Positions 22,285 to 33,699 are shown, numbered from the stretch's first letter. The stretch is 64,000 bases of DNA from Angiostrongylus vasorum (GCA_018806985.1 JADANN010000181.1:62001-126000); one strand, 5' to 3'. Notes: generated by a model from the letters alone, not told the origin. Translations and numbers: made by a program.

Positions 22285-25200
22285 GGGATGTCGATCCGGT
22301 TAGTCGTGAGGTGACGCGTCTCCAGGTGGCGAATAGGGGTTAATCGCGGTCCAAAAGCGACCTTTGCTTCTCTGAGAAGCAGGTGAATCCAGGAGATGGA
22401 GTCCTTGTTTTTGCTGTGCCGATTTGGCACATATTTTCTGCATTTACGACGCATATTCATGCACGCATGTGTGGGTGCGCTCACGTTTACGCGGATTGTA
22501 TTCTACGAGTCAATACGCCCAAAGGCCTGCAATCAAGAGACAGGAAAGTATATGGGGAGGCGATTAGGAGTCGCCTTCAACAGATAAGCTCCATGTCCAC
22601 TCTGGGAGAGCATGGCAAGCAACCCGTGAGTATACCGAGCCCCCACGTTCAGATCCAAGCAAGCTATACGTGGGTATCAAAATGCTGAACACAGTAAAAA
22701 AAAACGAGCCTCATTCCTCTGACCACGAAAGAGCCCCCCAATTCTCACAATTCGGCAGCATAGGGTATGACGAGTACGGAGAGGAGCTAAAATCGTAGTG
22801 CTAATTGAAGCTGCTTGCATCGCGAAAAAACTAGGGTGACCATCTGTACCTAGAATGCACGTACACTTGCATTTGAGTCCTCGATAGAAGTCTTGACCAT
22901 GCAATCGAGAAAGATCGCCTGGCCCAGACGAGACGACGCCGTCCATTCGACGCTGTCTATGAGACGGGGGAAAGAACTGTTCCATGGAAAATGCAATAGT
23001 AGAGGATTAGGATGCGTCAGATTTCTTATCAACACGAGTTTTTCCATGAACATCGATCCATTCGAACAACTTACAACCGAAATCGGACTTTACGATTAAA
23101 AAAGATGTGAACCAATAGCACCTTTGATAATCTTATTCGATAACGCGCCGACATCAAACTATGACGAAGAAGATGTCGGAGCGTTCCATACCAACTTCTT
23201 CTAAAGAAAAAGACTATATATTCTTTAAGGTCATAACGGAGATTTTAACGCAAATTTTAGAGCAAGAAGGACGTCTGAAGAACGTCGCTTCGGGATCCAC
23301 GGATTAGAAGGAAACGAATAGAGTGTTAGGATGATGCCGTTGTCGATAACACCGACGAAGAATACGATCTGCTCATTAAACGTCTTCACGTTAGAGCTAT
23401 GAAAGCGGAGAGTTCGAGAGTCTCCAAGAGGCATCTGTCTCCAGAAACACTCGAGCTGATACGGCAGCCCGAAATTGCACGAGTTACATGCTACCGCGAA
23501 CTGACGTCCGAACTTGTAAAACAATGCAGACAGGCGATAAAAGAAGATCTTACAAAGAGAAAAGCAGCTGTAAAGGTCGAAGCTGCAGAGGCTGGTAAAA
23601 GCATTCCCAAAGCCCACCGAAGCTTAGCCAGTTACAAGACCAAGATGATTGCACTCCGACGCCCAGATGGAACACTTAAAGCGTATAGAAAGGCAATGGA
23701 GAAAATCATTCACGAATACTACTCAGATCACTTCGATAGCTACGTCCACTGAAATAACGGAAGATAGATATGTTGTACCACCGGTTCTCCCTTCCAAAAT
23801 CCGACATGCCATTTCGCCTTTGAAAAATCGAACGCCACCAGGTACGGACAGGATAAGAACAGAACACCTGAGCAACCTTCCGCCAGTCCTCGCAAACACA
23901 CTGGTTCGGCTCTTCACACGTTTATTGTCTGAAAGAAAGGTTCCTACTTAGTGCAAAACCAGCTAGACCGTGTTATTGATAAAGAATGGTGACCTACACG
24001 ATATCGGCAACTACCGGCCATTCTGCCTGCTTTCTGTCGCCTACAAACTTTTCACTCGATCATCCTAAGCAGGACTGACAGGACACTGGACCAAGGACAG
24101 CCATGTGAGCAAGCACGGTTTCGAAAAGGATTTAGTACGATTGACCACATACACACGTCAACAAGGCTCACTGAAGTATCGCGAGAGTATAAAAACCGCT
24201 CTGTCTCACTTTCATCGATTCACAGAAGGCCCTTGATTCAATTGAGATAGAAGCAGTCGTGGAGGCCCTTGATAGTCAAGGAGTCCCTACACAGTACATA
24301 AAGAATCTTCGTGAGCTGTACAAAAATTTCACAACCAAGATATCACCATTCTACAACGACATTAACATCGACGTCAAAAGAGGGAGTTAGGCAAGACGAT
24401 ACCGTCTCGCGAAAATTATTCGCCGACACCCTCCAAAACGTCATGCGAAAAGTGGAATAGGATAATATGGGAGTGGAAATCGATGGTCGGCAGTTACATA
24501 ATCTTCGCTTTGCTGATGGAATCGTCCTTAAAAAACCAAACATTAGCCAAGCAAAACGTATGCTTGCCGAAAGCCTGTGGAAAGATTGGACTTTGACCAA
24601 ATCCCACAAAAACGATGTTCTTGAAGAATGGATTGGTTTCGTAGGGCCCATTCACGTTCAAATCTTCTGGAATATCTCCGAACGCTCCAGTTATGGCTAT
24701 CTAGGTCGGAAAATCAACATGATGGACAACATAGCTCCAGAGTTGAGCAGAGGGAAAAAAAAGAAAACGAATGGCTTGGGAAGCCTTCAAGATCATCGAG
24801 AATGTAGTGAAGCGAACAAGGAACGGCCGACTGCGCGCCCGCCTTTTCGACTCAACTGTAGTTCCTGCGTTAACGTATGCGTCAGAAACGTGATCGCTGC
24901 GTAAAGAGGATAAAAAAATCACTCAGCGTTATGGAAGGTTCAGTCGAAAGGACGGCGCTAGGAGTATATCGTTTCACAGAAGTAAAGGATGGGTTCCTAA
25001 GCTCCGACCACCGTCAACGATCAAAAACCAAAGATGCCGTTCTGTACGCCAAACAGTCGAAGATATGGTGAGTCGGACATGTAATGTTTATGAATGACAA
25101 CCGATGGACAAGATCCGTCAGTGATTAGATACCTCGGAATGTTAACATACTCCAGGAAAACCACCGGCCCGATTAGAGTCACCGGTTAGAGTTTTACACG

Positions 25201-25390
25201 AACAGCCTAGAAGAAAGATATGATGCTCGACGAGCCCCTAGAGCTAGCAGAACCCACTGGGCTACTCTTGTGCGCGACAGGGAATAACGGAATATTTACT
25301 GGCGCCCGCTGGAGTCACACGACGACCAATGGGACTACACGTGATATAAGTGATCGTCGCACAGGATTCCAAAACACGAACGCGCAAACA
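22285..25390 (+). mobile_element. RTE-clade retrotransposon copy 3 (decayed, near full length)
   Basis: The 5' UTR (F-type) is about 22285-22810. The endonuclease region follows from about 22815 (RDDAVHSTL, GLGCVRFLINTSF; heavily frameshifted). The linker is open at 23399-23752 (RHLSPETLELIRQ and KSIPKAHRSLASYKTKMIA). The RT reads PPGTDRIRTEHLSNLPPVLA near 23850 and LRFADGIVL near 24505, where the second Asp of the FADD box is Gly. The C-terminal region continues to about 25380 (RSSDL-type segment; GQW-equivalent near 25250), ending in GTGATATAAGTGAT. Multiple frame breaks make it inactive. The 3' side is followed closely by a PLE tail. Confidence 0.9.
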
Positions 25391-25429
25391 TCTCAAGGGT
25401 TTTGGTTAAAAATCCAGCCCCAGAATGAA

Positions 25430-25795
25430 TAACAGTGAAGAGTGGCTAGAGGTAGCCCGTGATCTATCCTCGTATCTCAGATGTGGGAGGGCGCAGTCGC
25501 CAACCATGTGCGACTCCGAGCGGCTGTTCTTCTTCTGTGGAAGAGATGAAGAAAAGCTGTGGGTTTTCCGAGAAGCCGTTGATCTTGCAATTATCGTTCA
25601 GATTTTCACCTCTCTGTTTGTGGTGTTGAAGCGTTTGACCTAATAAGTTGCATATTAGTGTACCCTTCCAGGCTCTGAAGAAGACGATCCTACCGAATAA
25701 CGTCAGCTACGGTTGCGTTTTATGTGTGTTATTGTGCGGATGTAAACGTGTGCTGTTAAACAACCTCGCAGTTGCTCATAACGAAAACGACGAAT
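25430..25795 (+). mobile_element. Penelope-like element 3' tail
   Basis: This matches the right arm of the PLE fold-back at 55351-55670. It runs from atgtgggagggcgcagtcgc through ttttccgagaagccgttgat to the hammerhead-like motif at 25671-25708 (GGCT, CTGAAGA, helix II remnant, then GAATAAC where an active motif has GAAAC) and the terminal gcagttgctcataacgaaaa. The motif is mutated at GAAA. Confidence 0.6.
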
Positions 25796-25880
25796 ATATC
25801 TCAGCATCATTATAGTTGTATTTGACATCACAACCTTCCTTAGAAAACAATAGCAGCAGATAAAAAAGTAAGTGCAATAT
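25790..25880 (-). repeat. Terminal fragment of a T-family repeat
   Basis: The segment atatctcagcatcattatag followed by gcagcagataaaaaagtaag matches the inverted T end at 32700-32790. Confidence 0.4.
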
Positions 25881-26264
25881 GTTTTACTAACTGCCTTAGT
25901 TGATGAAGAATTCTTAGCGTTTTTGCAATAAGGTTCACGAACTTCACAATTAATGGCTCCGTCTTAGTGCTCGTTCTCTATACCGTTGATTCCTTCCTCC
26001 GGTTTCATGGCCGTAGCTTTCCACCGTGTGAGCACGGAACTACAACTCTTTCTATACTTCTCATGTTCATGTAAATGAGTCCATACTTCTGGCGCGCAAT
26101 TTTCTTTAAGCTGTCAGAAGAAGCTTGTAAATTGTCTTTGAAATCATAATGTTTTCATGACGGCTTAGCTTTTAAACAGTTTGTATGCCTGCATACGTTT
26201 TCACAGAAACAAAAAATATAAGGCATCGCAACGTAAAAAGGGCGTCGATGATTGAGTACAGCTC
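25881..26264. other. No recognised feature
   Basis: No coding signal or match within the window is seen. Confidence 0.45.
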
Positions 26265-26430
26265 AATGAGAAAGATGCTCCACTGAGAGAGACCCGTCTC
26301 GATGCGCGACGAGGACGCCATCTCGAGAACACGAACATCTGTGGACCATCGGCTCCGATGAAAACGAAACGGTCGAAACGTTAGCCGATAATAAACATTT
26401 TTTTACCAACCTCGTGTAAGCCTATTAAAG
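26265..26430 (+). repeat. Hammerhead-type repeat, copy H4
   Basis: This repeat of about 165 bp starts gatgctccactgagagagac. At 26348-26389 the flanks ATCGGCT and AGCCGAT form a perfect 7 bp helix I. The core reads CCGATGA (one base from CTGATGA), then a degenerate helix II, then GAAACGTT. ATAATAAAC follows, and the copy ends aacctcgtgtaagcc. Confidence 0.65.
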
Positions 26431-26479
26431 AGAGATTACATATTGTAAAGTTGATTTTAATTCGTATCGCATTTATTAC

Positions 26480-26665
26480 AGAAAAAAGAAGTCGAAAGCT
26501 GGGCTCTGTTTCACTCGAGATGACGACAGCGAAGAGCTACGCCGCAATAAGAAACAACATATGTGGATATTCAGCACAAATCACTCTGTCTCCGATTGAG
26601 ACGAAATTACCGAAATGTTAGACATAATAAATATTTGTAGCAAACTCTTGCAGGATTATTAACCA
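26480..26665 (+). repeat. Diverged hammerhead-type repeat, copy H5
   Basis: This older neighbour of H4 keeps the outline ctccgattgagacgaaatta, CCGAAATGTTAGACATAATAAA and a 3' end like aactcttgcagg. The core is not intact. Confidence 0.35.
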
Positions 26666-27084
26666 AAGAAGACAGTTGCACTAAATCCTTCATCTTTTTC
26701 AGCGCTGATGATCCGAGACGATGGTTCTCAATCATTCGTTAAAGCGATGTGGTGGGGACGAGTCAGAATTTTATGTATAAATAAGTCACCAGAGAAAAAA
26801 ACAATGTTTTTGATGTTTTTGATAGCTGCCTTGAAATAAATGCCACAGTCACTACTGTCGTATCAAAAACAAAGAAAAAAAAACGATTTGTTTCGGTCTT
26901 AAACAACTACACAATGCAATGGTGTGTAACTACTTGTTTTATAACTGTGGTCTTGGAGGGTTACTGAAGAACACCTCAAAAGCGCTAGCGCGTGTTTTTT
27001 GACCATGCACTGTAGCGATTCAAACTAGTAATCATTCGTAGTGAGCAAATGTGGAGTTTGGAATGGTATCGTTATCCAGTCATT
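26666..27084. other. No recognised feature
   Basis: The stretch has A-rich runs and no coding evidence. Confidence 0.45.
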
Positions 27085-27245
27085 TCAACGGTTTACCGCC
27101 TCATCGTGTCTGGGAGGTGTCCCTGTGTGTCGCGCTGCGATGTACAGCGGTAGAATTCATCTCACCAGCAGGGCCTCCCAAGCTGAGAAGGAGTCCAGCG
27201 TTTTTATCAGGAAGCCCTTCCGTATGGTGATAAGCCTCCACTACG
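27085..27245 (+). repeat. Partial Q-family repeat
   Basis: This begins ttcaacggtttaccgcctca, includes gggaggtgtccctgtgtgtc and ctgagaaggagtccagcgtt, and stops near 27245, about half the length of the copies at 33700 and 62880. Confidence 0.6.
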
Positions 27246-27422
27246 AATGACGATGTTAAGATTGTCGTTGTAGATATCTAATTAATCCACTTAGTCCGTT
27301 CCTTGTTTAGGGATGCGGATATGTCTGACTGTGAACACTGCATTCGTTTCCTTGCTCCACCTGCTTATCTGAATGCGAAACTGTTAAATAAACGCATCGA
27401 GACTCTGATCTGGATGACAGTG

Positions 27423-27740
27423 TTAGAGGGAACATTCGTCGTTCATCAGTGCTGCATTTATGCTTGATGTCTGAGTCAAGCTGAAAGGTGTTTCACTAAA
27501 ATACGAAGTGCGACAAACAATGAGGGGATTCATCTCCCACACGGCAACTCTCAAGTAGGTATCTGTATCATCCAAATGAAAGCCCAACAAAAAGCTTTGC
27601 ATAATTTCAGCCATCTGTTTTAAGGAATTAGGAATATTCTTAACTGGTTTAGGGTAGCGAACACTTCCATGAAGCAATATAGTCGACATTACCTTACTAA
27701 AAGTTATGGAATGCTTAAGCGAAGAAGCATGTTTAAACAA
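27423..27740 (-). CDS. Open reading frame of unknown significance
   Basis: I do not recognise this 105-residue frame (contains VRYPKPVKNIPNSLKQMAEI). It has no paralog elsewhere in the window, no obvious splice sites and no signal peptide. It may be an exon of an unidentified gene, a repeat remnant or chance; the length alone is weak evidence. Confidence 0.15.
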   Translation of the reverse strand: MFKHASSLKHSITFSKVMSTILLHGSVRYPKPVKNIPNSLKQMAEIMQSFLLGFHLDDTDTYLRVAVWEMNPLIVCRTSYFSETPFSLTQTSSINAALMNDECSL

Positions 27741-27744
27741 AAAG

Positions 27745-28588
27745 CTAGAAGTCGAATGGGAAGTTTAGTGTTTACACACTTGGTGTAGACCAGCTATCAA
27801 AGCATTCAATTTTAGCGCTACTTTGAAAATACGCCACTGTGCGAACGCACAATAAAAATTTAATAATTCCAAAGTGATGAAAAACAAAAGCGGAGAAAAA
27901 AAATTAAATCAAGAAGACAACTCAAGGAATATATTCGTAATCTAACGTGTTTTCACAGTCCAACAAAAACTGTTCGTTCCTCAACCTGTCGAAAATAAAA
28001 TGTTTTAAGAAGAAGGAAATTTGGACAAGACTGGTAACAGGTTCAGAAATGGATCTGGGAGGCGGGACTACATTTGTTAAGAGTTGGAGTTCTTTTCAAG
28101 AGACTAGAATTATAGATTTAGCTTTGCTATTATCTGGTCAGAGATAATAACTAAGAAATCAGTAAGGGACCTCCAAAATCAGGGTTGCAACACCGGTGGT
28201 AGCCCTTCGTAATTCTATCACAAGTGGTTTTCTATATTTTCGTAATGCAGATTGTATTTGCACTCTATTGAGCTTCTGGAAATAATTTAGCCAATATAAG
28301 TTAAAACATGATTTCAAATGCATCTTCAGCTCAATTGGTTAAATGGCTATTAGTGCTCACCAGATCATTCCGGTTCAGGAATGATTATCGATGGCATCGA
28401 TAGATCAAAAAATAAGGCTGAGTGTAAGACAGAGAAATTCTAACATTTTGTTCTGTTTATCCCACAGTTCTTCGTTCTTGGACGGCCGTTCAAATAACCA
28501 CAGAAATCGTTGGTGTCCCAAAGGAATATTGGCGTGTTGTTAGGGACGACCTTTCCGTATGGACCATTCGATGACTATTTTGGTGAAA
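27745..28588. other. No recognised feature
   Basis: AT-rich sequence without matches within the window. Confidence 0.45.
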
Positions 28589-28589
28589 A

Positions 28590-28735
28590 ACGCGAGATCG
28601 ATCAAGCACGGCTGTGGATCCCGCCCTGCGCTCGCCATCGCCAGCCCTTTCATCCCTCCGGGGTTGGGAAATTGGTACTGGACTTGTCAGGGCCCTCTGA
28701 GTCCATCGTGGCGATCAAGATCCTACACATTAGCA
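28590..28735 (+). mobile_element. SINE fragment
   Basis: The segment includes a B-box-like gtggatcccgccc and the SINE body ttcatccctccggggttggg with aaattggtactggacttgtc. It runs directly into an RTE endonuclease fragment. Confidence 0.5.
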
Positions 28736-28835
28736 TTAATTCCAAAACCCTCACTCTGAAAGGTGGACGCGGGATTCTCCCAATGGAGTCTACTTCGACG
28801 AAATAGATCACATCACAGTGAACTGAATGTTTGCC
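28736..28835 (+). mobile_element. Short RTE endonuclease fragment
   Basis: About 100 bp match the end of the RTE endonuclease region at 37785-37850: the segment equivalent to TLNVGVSQ is followed by ESTSTK where full copies have ESTYDEIDHI, then gaaatagatcacatcacagt. It is too short to be anything but a relic. Confidence 0.6.
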
Positions 28836-28849
28836 TACTCATGTTGGTA

Positions 28850-30930
28850 TTTTCCCAAAATTTTACAAAGGATCAGACTATCACTTCCTATCTCCTTGAT
28901 ATTCATTGTAAGATTGTTGGCTTTTATCCAAAAAAACCTCAAGAACTTTGCGCATGTGTGTTTTAGTCTCCTGTGGGAAGATAGCCACTTTTGCACCAAC
29001 ATTGTCTCCGCTGTGCTTTTGTATCCTATGCGTGCCAAGTGGGGTATTTTTTTCTTACCTTTCGTTTGCTATCTAGGTGTTCTTTTATACGGATACATAA
29101 AGGTCCGCTCGTTTTGCCACTATAATCATTTCTACAACTATTAAAGGATATCAGGTATATCGTACCTGAATTCGTGAAATCACCTTCTCTGTCATAGGGA
29201 CAAATTACGCAAATTTGTGTTCCACATAGTTAGTCACATAGGTGGTTCCGAATTACTGACGAGGAGGAGTATCCGATGATTCTTTAATTATCGCTACCGA
29301 TTCATCTAAACCCGACCTTCTCATGTGCATGCTCACAACTAGAATTCGGCCCAAGTTTTTCACCATCGCATTTCATTTCTAACGGAAACTTACGCGCTAT
29401 CGCATGTAACGCCTGTAACGCCTATGAATTTTATGATTGACTCCGCTATCAAGCGAAACAAGAAACATGGAATAGGAATGAAAATGGAGATGTGCCGACA
29501 CTGCCACCGTCTCCTTTTTCTAGAGCTTTCTATAGACTACAAAAAGCCTAATCAAAATTGATGTAGAATTCTGAATGTTCCCGAACAATGTTCTCAAAAT
29601 CTTTAATCATTATTGCGATAGTTTATCTCCAAATTCACAGCCGCACCAAAATGTGGTGTGCGACAAATTAGGGGACTAATAAAATCATGGACCATTAGAG
29701 CATCACTCAGCGATAAGTGTGAGAGTTCCCAGTTGATTCCTCGCCATTTAGACCTTAAGACAAAGGAGGAACGCTTAGTGACCTTACTGATGCCACACTT
29801 TATCGCCCATCATCTATCTGAAAAGAAATACAAATGTCAACACCGAAAAGCAAAAAATCAATAGGTAAAGTGGAAAGGAGGGCAAGCTTAAAATCATCCT
29901 TTATTTCTAACCTAAAACGAATAGGCCAACATGTGTCGTCCTATATTTATTTATTAAAACACATGACTTAGTGTTATCTGAGACATTGCACTAATTAATC
30001 CATCTTCGTTCAGTATCAGACACATTATCAGCTGTGTTGATGGGCCAACAGCTAGAATAACATAATTTCTAAGCATAGTACTTACCCAGTTTTTTAAGTT
30101 CATGTCAAGCGCAACCAGATTCTTGTAGAACATCTACTTAACGCGTCTCCTAACAAGGCGTGCGTGATGAAGTCCTTCGACGTTTCCGCACTTTGTCTCA
30201 CGTATCGAATAACTCCAAAACTGAAGCCATTCTCGAACATATTATTTTATATGAAGAAGGAACAGATTTACATGCCTTAACCATTCACCTGCTTATGGGT
30301 CCTTTCAAAGAGTAATTTAAAAAGCACGAGCCCTAGCAACTGTTAAGTGATGGAATAAATGATCCTTCTTAGTTTTTGATCGTGGTATAGATCAATTAGG
30401 CCTTCTATAATGGGAATTGGAAAATGACAGCTGGAATTTTTTTCTAAATTATTCGAGAAATAGTCTTCATTGCCAAAGACAACTATGTTGTGTTTGGAAC
30501 GTTTTTTATGAGTGGTATCTTCCATTCTGTAGAGCTGAAAGACGTAGATCTACAACTGCTTCACTAATCCCTTCCCTATCCACGCAGCGAAACAGAGCAT
30601 GTAGACCCTTACAGACTTACCTTATCAACGCGTTGAACGTAGTGGTGCTGCACATTGCCATTCATGCAGAGTCCTCGCAGCGCGTTTGGATAGGGTTGTC
30701 GCATTATTGTTGTATTACTGCGAAATGCGAACAATGGCTGTAGAACTGCAGTAGTAGACCTAACCTAGTCTTTTTTAGTCTTTTGGCAGAGGTTGGTGAA
30801 ACCTCTGAATATGTTTAAATCTAAATTCCCGCAAACCTTCCTTTGTAGTTCTCCACTCAGGTGATTCTAGAGAAAGTGTGGAAATATCATTTGCAACTCA
30901 AAGTTGTATTCCCACAAAATTACGGGAGGG
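28850..30930. repeat. Block E, paralogous to 42150-43935 (block F)
   Basis: Same-strand similarity extends from the tttatccaaaa segment at 28920 through the region near 30430 containing gaaaatgacagctggaattt, to the actcaaagttgtattcccac segment at 30898. The left end (28880-29110, minus strand) contains a PLE-like C-terminal segment (KFLRFFWIKANNLTMN). Block E stops matching block F at about 30945, exactly where F continues into a guanylyl cyclase exon. Confidence 0.6.
30110..30260 (+). mobile_element. Penelope-like reverse transcriptase fragment (block E)
   Basis: The frame reads RNQILVEHLLNASPNKACVM and then KSFDVSALCLTY. This is the PLE RT segment in which the conserved motif is SFDV(T/S)SLYTNV; the first catalytic Asp is present, but the rest is lost. 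The block F equivalent is at 43110-43260. Confidence 0.55.
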
Positions 30931-31089
30931 AATTTGCTCGCTATAGATGGGAACGATCGATAGGTTAATTTGAACGTTCACAAATGGAAGGCAATTTTCT
31001 CTCGGTTTCTGTCATGTGAATCCAATATACTTTGACTGCTCGTTCGACAACTTAAAAAAATTTGTCTATTTTCCCTTCCACTGAGCAAA

Positions 31090-31390
31090 TGGGGGGCGTG
31101 TAGCGTAGTGGTCTGAGGAGCCCTGCAACACACTCGTAGAATCGATCCCTGCGCCCATGGCCTACCAAGCCTTCCATTCCTCCTGGGTCGGCAAACTAGT
31201 ACCAGAACTGTCTGGGAGAATATCAGCACTGACTCGATACATCGGTAGGTCACCCCAGTCATTTTTGAAGGTTAGATGTGCATCCAATCACCTCCAAACA
31301 GTGCCTAGTGAAGTCGAATACATGGCGCATCCCTCGGCGATTGATCAACGCCGAGAGCTTTATCCCTTTATTTTGCTGAGCAAATGACAA
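31090..31390 (+). mobile_element. tRNA-derived SINE, plus strand
   Basis: The head carries a clear internal RNA polymerase III promoter: A box TAGCGTAGTGG at 31101-31111 and B box GAATCGATCCC at 31139-31149. The body includes ggcaaactagtaccagaact and cgatacatcggtaggtcacc, and the tail ends near tcaacgccgagagctttatc. Other copies are at 41214 (plus) and 14990, 15775 and 57225 (minus). It is a pseudo-tRNA and not a tRNA gene: no cloverleaf with an acceptor stem is formed. Confidence 0.75.
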
Positions 31391-31938
31391 AGCAGTAATC
31401 TGTATATTTACCGTAGAGTAATGAATGTATGGAGTGATGACCATAAGTGAAAATTTCATTTTCAAAACGTTCCGTGAGTTTCATAGGGTGTATAAGTTTT
31501 TTAAGTTTTACATCTGCGCTCTCAGCATTGACACAAACATTGGACGACATCAAGAAACAAGGAAGGTAACGAAAATCTGGATGATAAACGCCATGTTAAG
31601 AATTTCTTCCACAGCAATTGGATCACTAGTTTCCATTGAGCACCCTCCCAGACACTTAGTCAAACATTTGACCGACTTATTTGTCCAACCAGTTGTTATA
31701 CAGTCGCGGATTTCACGCCGGTTCATTCCCAGTCACTGAGAAAAGCATAAGGAAATAATATTGTCTCTGCATTTGATCAAAAAAAAGGCACTCGCGCCCA
31801 GTTTGAAAAAAAATGGATTTAAGGTAAATTTGTTTAGTAAAATATTTTCTAAAAAATATGACGCAATATTAGCCCATCATGTGAGGTCGTGCAATATCGA
31901 CATTTTATGCTCTGATGCAAAAATTATTTACAACTTCA
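31391..31938. other. No recognised feature
   Basis: A 104-residue plus-strand frame (31425-31739) is open, but it has no recognisable motif and no paralog in the window. I do not call it a gene. Confidence 0.4.
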
Positions 31939-31939
31939 A

Positions 31940-32062
31940 TTAGACATCTTCAAGAAGAACAACTGTGGGAAATCGACTTGGATCATCGGCTCTGACGAGG
32001 CCGAAGACGTCGAAACGTTAGCCGAATAAAGCTAATTTATCAACCTCGTGTAAGCTCATTAA
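31940..32062 (+). repeat. Hammerhead-type repeat, copy H6 (best preserved)
   Basis: A short repeat begins near catcttcaagaagaacaact and ends caacctcgtgtaagc. It contains the ribozyme-like fold described for 31987-32024 and the polyadenylation-type signal AATAAA at 32025-32030. The following bases enter a T repeat. Confidence 0.65.
31987..32024 (+). ncRNA. Hammerhead ribozyme-like motif
   Basis: Order of parts: CGGCT (helix I, 5' strand), CTGACGA (matches the CUGANGA core), a helix II region of 13 bases, GAAA, then CGTT and AGCCG (helix I, 3' strand). CGGCU pairs perfectly with AGCCG. In hammerhead numbering the A-C-G-U after GAA would be helix III and the cleavage site would follow the next U. 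Helix III is thus only a loopless palindrome, as in minimal hammerheads that act as dimers or weak monomers. The family consensus has an unpaired A at the base of helix II, which may lower activity. Cleavage is inferred from pattern only. Confidence 0.5.
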
Positions 32063-32064
32063 TT

Positions 32065-32360
32065 AAAACACTTAGATTATACCGACAGTGATGTTGAGAT
32101 ATTTGCAAAACTCCGGACCGCAGGAGTATGCGGTGGGTAACGAAGGAGCTATTACCCTCTCAGAGGCTAAAGCGTTCACCACCACACCATCCGGGTCTTT
32201 CGTTTCCTCTGTCTCTCAGCTAGTTCTATCCAAACTAGCTGAGATCAGTAATAATTACTCAACAACCGGATTTGTCTGAGGAGCCCAATTCGGCAATTAA
32301 CCCACTTAAGCGGAGGCTATAGTTGTAATCACAATCTTAACCATTTTATTTACTGCTTGT
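32065..32360 (+). repeat. T-family repeat (first of a cluster)
   Basis: This begins gtgatgttgagatatttgca and contains cagaggctaaagcgttcacc before ending near gttgtaatcacaatcttaac. The copy at 32400 follows in the same orientation. Confidence 0.7.
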
Positions 32361-32399
32361 TGTTTTTTTTGTTTGTTTGTCCATTGTTGTTATTGTTTA

Positions 32400-32655
32400 A
32401 CCTTTTTTATTTACTTCCTTTTTGCCGTCACAGTGATGCTAAGATATTTTCAAAACCCCAGACCGCAGGTGTCTGCGGTGGGTAACTAAGGAGATATTAC
32501 CCTTTTTACGGGGTAAAGCGTTCACCACAACGCCATGCGGATCTTTCGTTTCCTGTATCTCTCAGCTAGTTCTGTCTATTAGTGTCATCAGTAGTCTCCC
32601 ACAAAGGGATTGATCTGGGGAGCTCAAACCGGCATTGAACCAAATTAAGCTGAAG
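32400..32655 (+). repeat. T-family repeat (second of a cluster)
   Basis: This begins gtgatgctaagatattttca. Its interior matches the 32065 copy (ttcaccacaacgccatgcgg). It is followed at once by the inverted copy. Confidence 0.7.
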
Positions 32656-32800
32656 CATGTTCGTTCCCACTGCAGACACTTGCGGTCCGGAGTTTTGTAA
32701 ATATCTCAGCATAATTGTGGTTGTATATCGCGTAATATCCTGCCGTAAAACTTATAGTAGGCAGCAAATAAAAAGCTAACATTATGACTTCAATTATAGT
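32656..32800 (-). repeat. Inverted T-family repeat end
   Basis: The plus strand reads gttcgttcccactgcagaca and then ggagttttgtaaatatctca, the reverse complement of the left end of T repeats. Two ends therefore face each other over the 32400-32800 cluster, which could form a hairpin. Confidence 0.65.
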
Positions 32801-33695
32801 CAAATAAACACATTCTCAGAAAAGCAGAACTTAGTGACTAACACGCAAATTAGTAAAAAGTGAAGGGTAAGAGTGCCGTTTTAATATATTCGATCTACAA
32901 ATGAAATGGTCATCTGAAAGATTATGTTGATCTATTAAATAGCGTGATTCGTCAAAGAGTAGGCGTCTCGCATTCGACCGTATCGTGATGTTAAAGTCCG
33001 TTCTCATCAAACCCCAATGGAATGCGACTCTACAAAAAAAGGAAAAGAAGGCCAATACTGAAAAAGAAACCACTGCTAGATGACGTTGTAGTCGTTCATA
33101 TGGTATCTTCTACGGCGTGATGGGACGAATATGTTGGTAGAATGAATATTCCACTCAGCATGCGAATAAAACAGCATCGAAATAATAATTTAATAGGTAG
33201 TTATACATCACCACGTTCGTGTCAGCTAATTCATGTAGAAAACTGGTCACAGTGTCAAAGCGAATTTGTCTTACTGTACTGGAAGGACAGAGGACAGACT
33301 GTTGAAAAGAACAGACCACTCACACTATGACTGACCTGCCGATGGCGTGAAAATCCCACCAAACAGCTGTCACTCAGAATGTGAAGTGCTGGATGACAAT
33401 AACATCTCACTAAAAGTGGGAAAGTCTGCAAACCCGCTAGATTAACGCACTTGATAAATTATTTCATTTTTCGCTTTGTTAACGAGAAATCCTAAGCGTT
33501 TACAGAATGGCTAAAACCTTGTCATTAACAGATCAGAATATGTAGACATGATTTACACTTGTGGTGCTTCCTCCGCTGTTCAGATTAGCGTTCTATATTT
33601 CTGATAATCCTTTCAATGACTGTATATTTTTTGGTGTTCATATCTTCTCGAGCTCTCAAAGAAAGCGTGGAAATGAGTTTTAATTTGCAGCGATT
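32801..33695. other. No recognised feature
   Basis: Chance frames only. No match to other parts of the window was seen. Confidence 0.45.
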
Positions 33696-33699
33696 CCCT

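Noticed and set aside
23150..23210. A GACGAAGAAGATGTCGG segment resembling the hammerhead-type repeat
   Set aside because: It is the YDEE segment of the RTE endonuclease in copy 3 and lacks the helix I strands and the GAAAC box.
31097..31160. Apparent tRNA gene
   Set aside because: A and B boxes are present, but the cloverleaf and acceptor stem are not; repeats of the same sequence with long tails show it is a SINE head.
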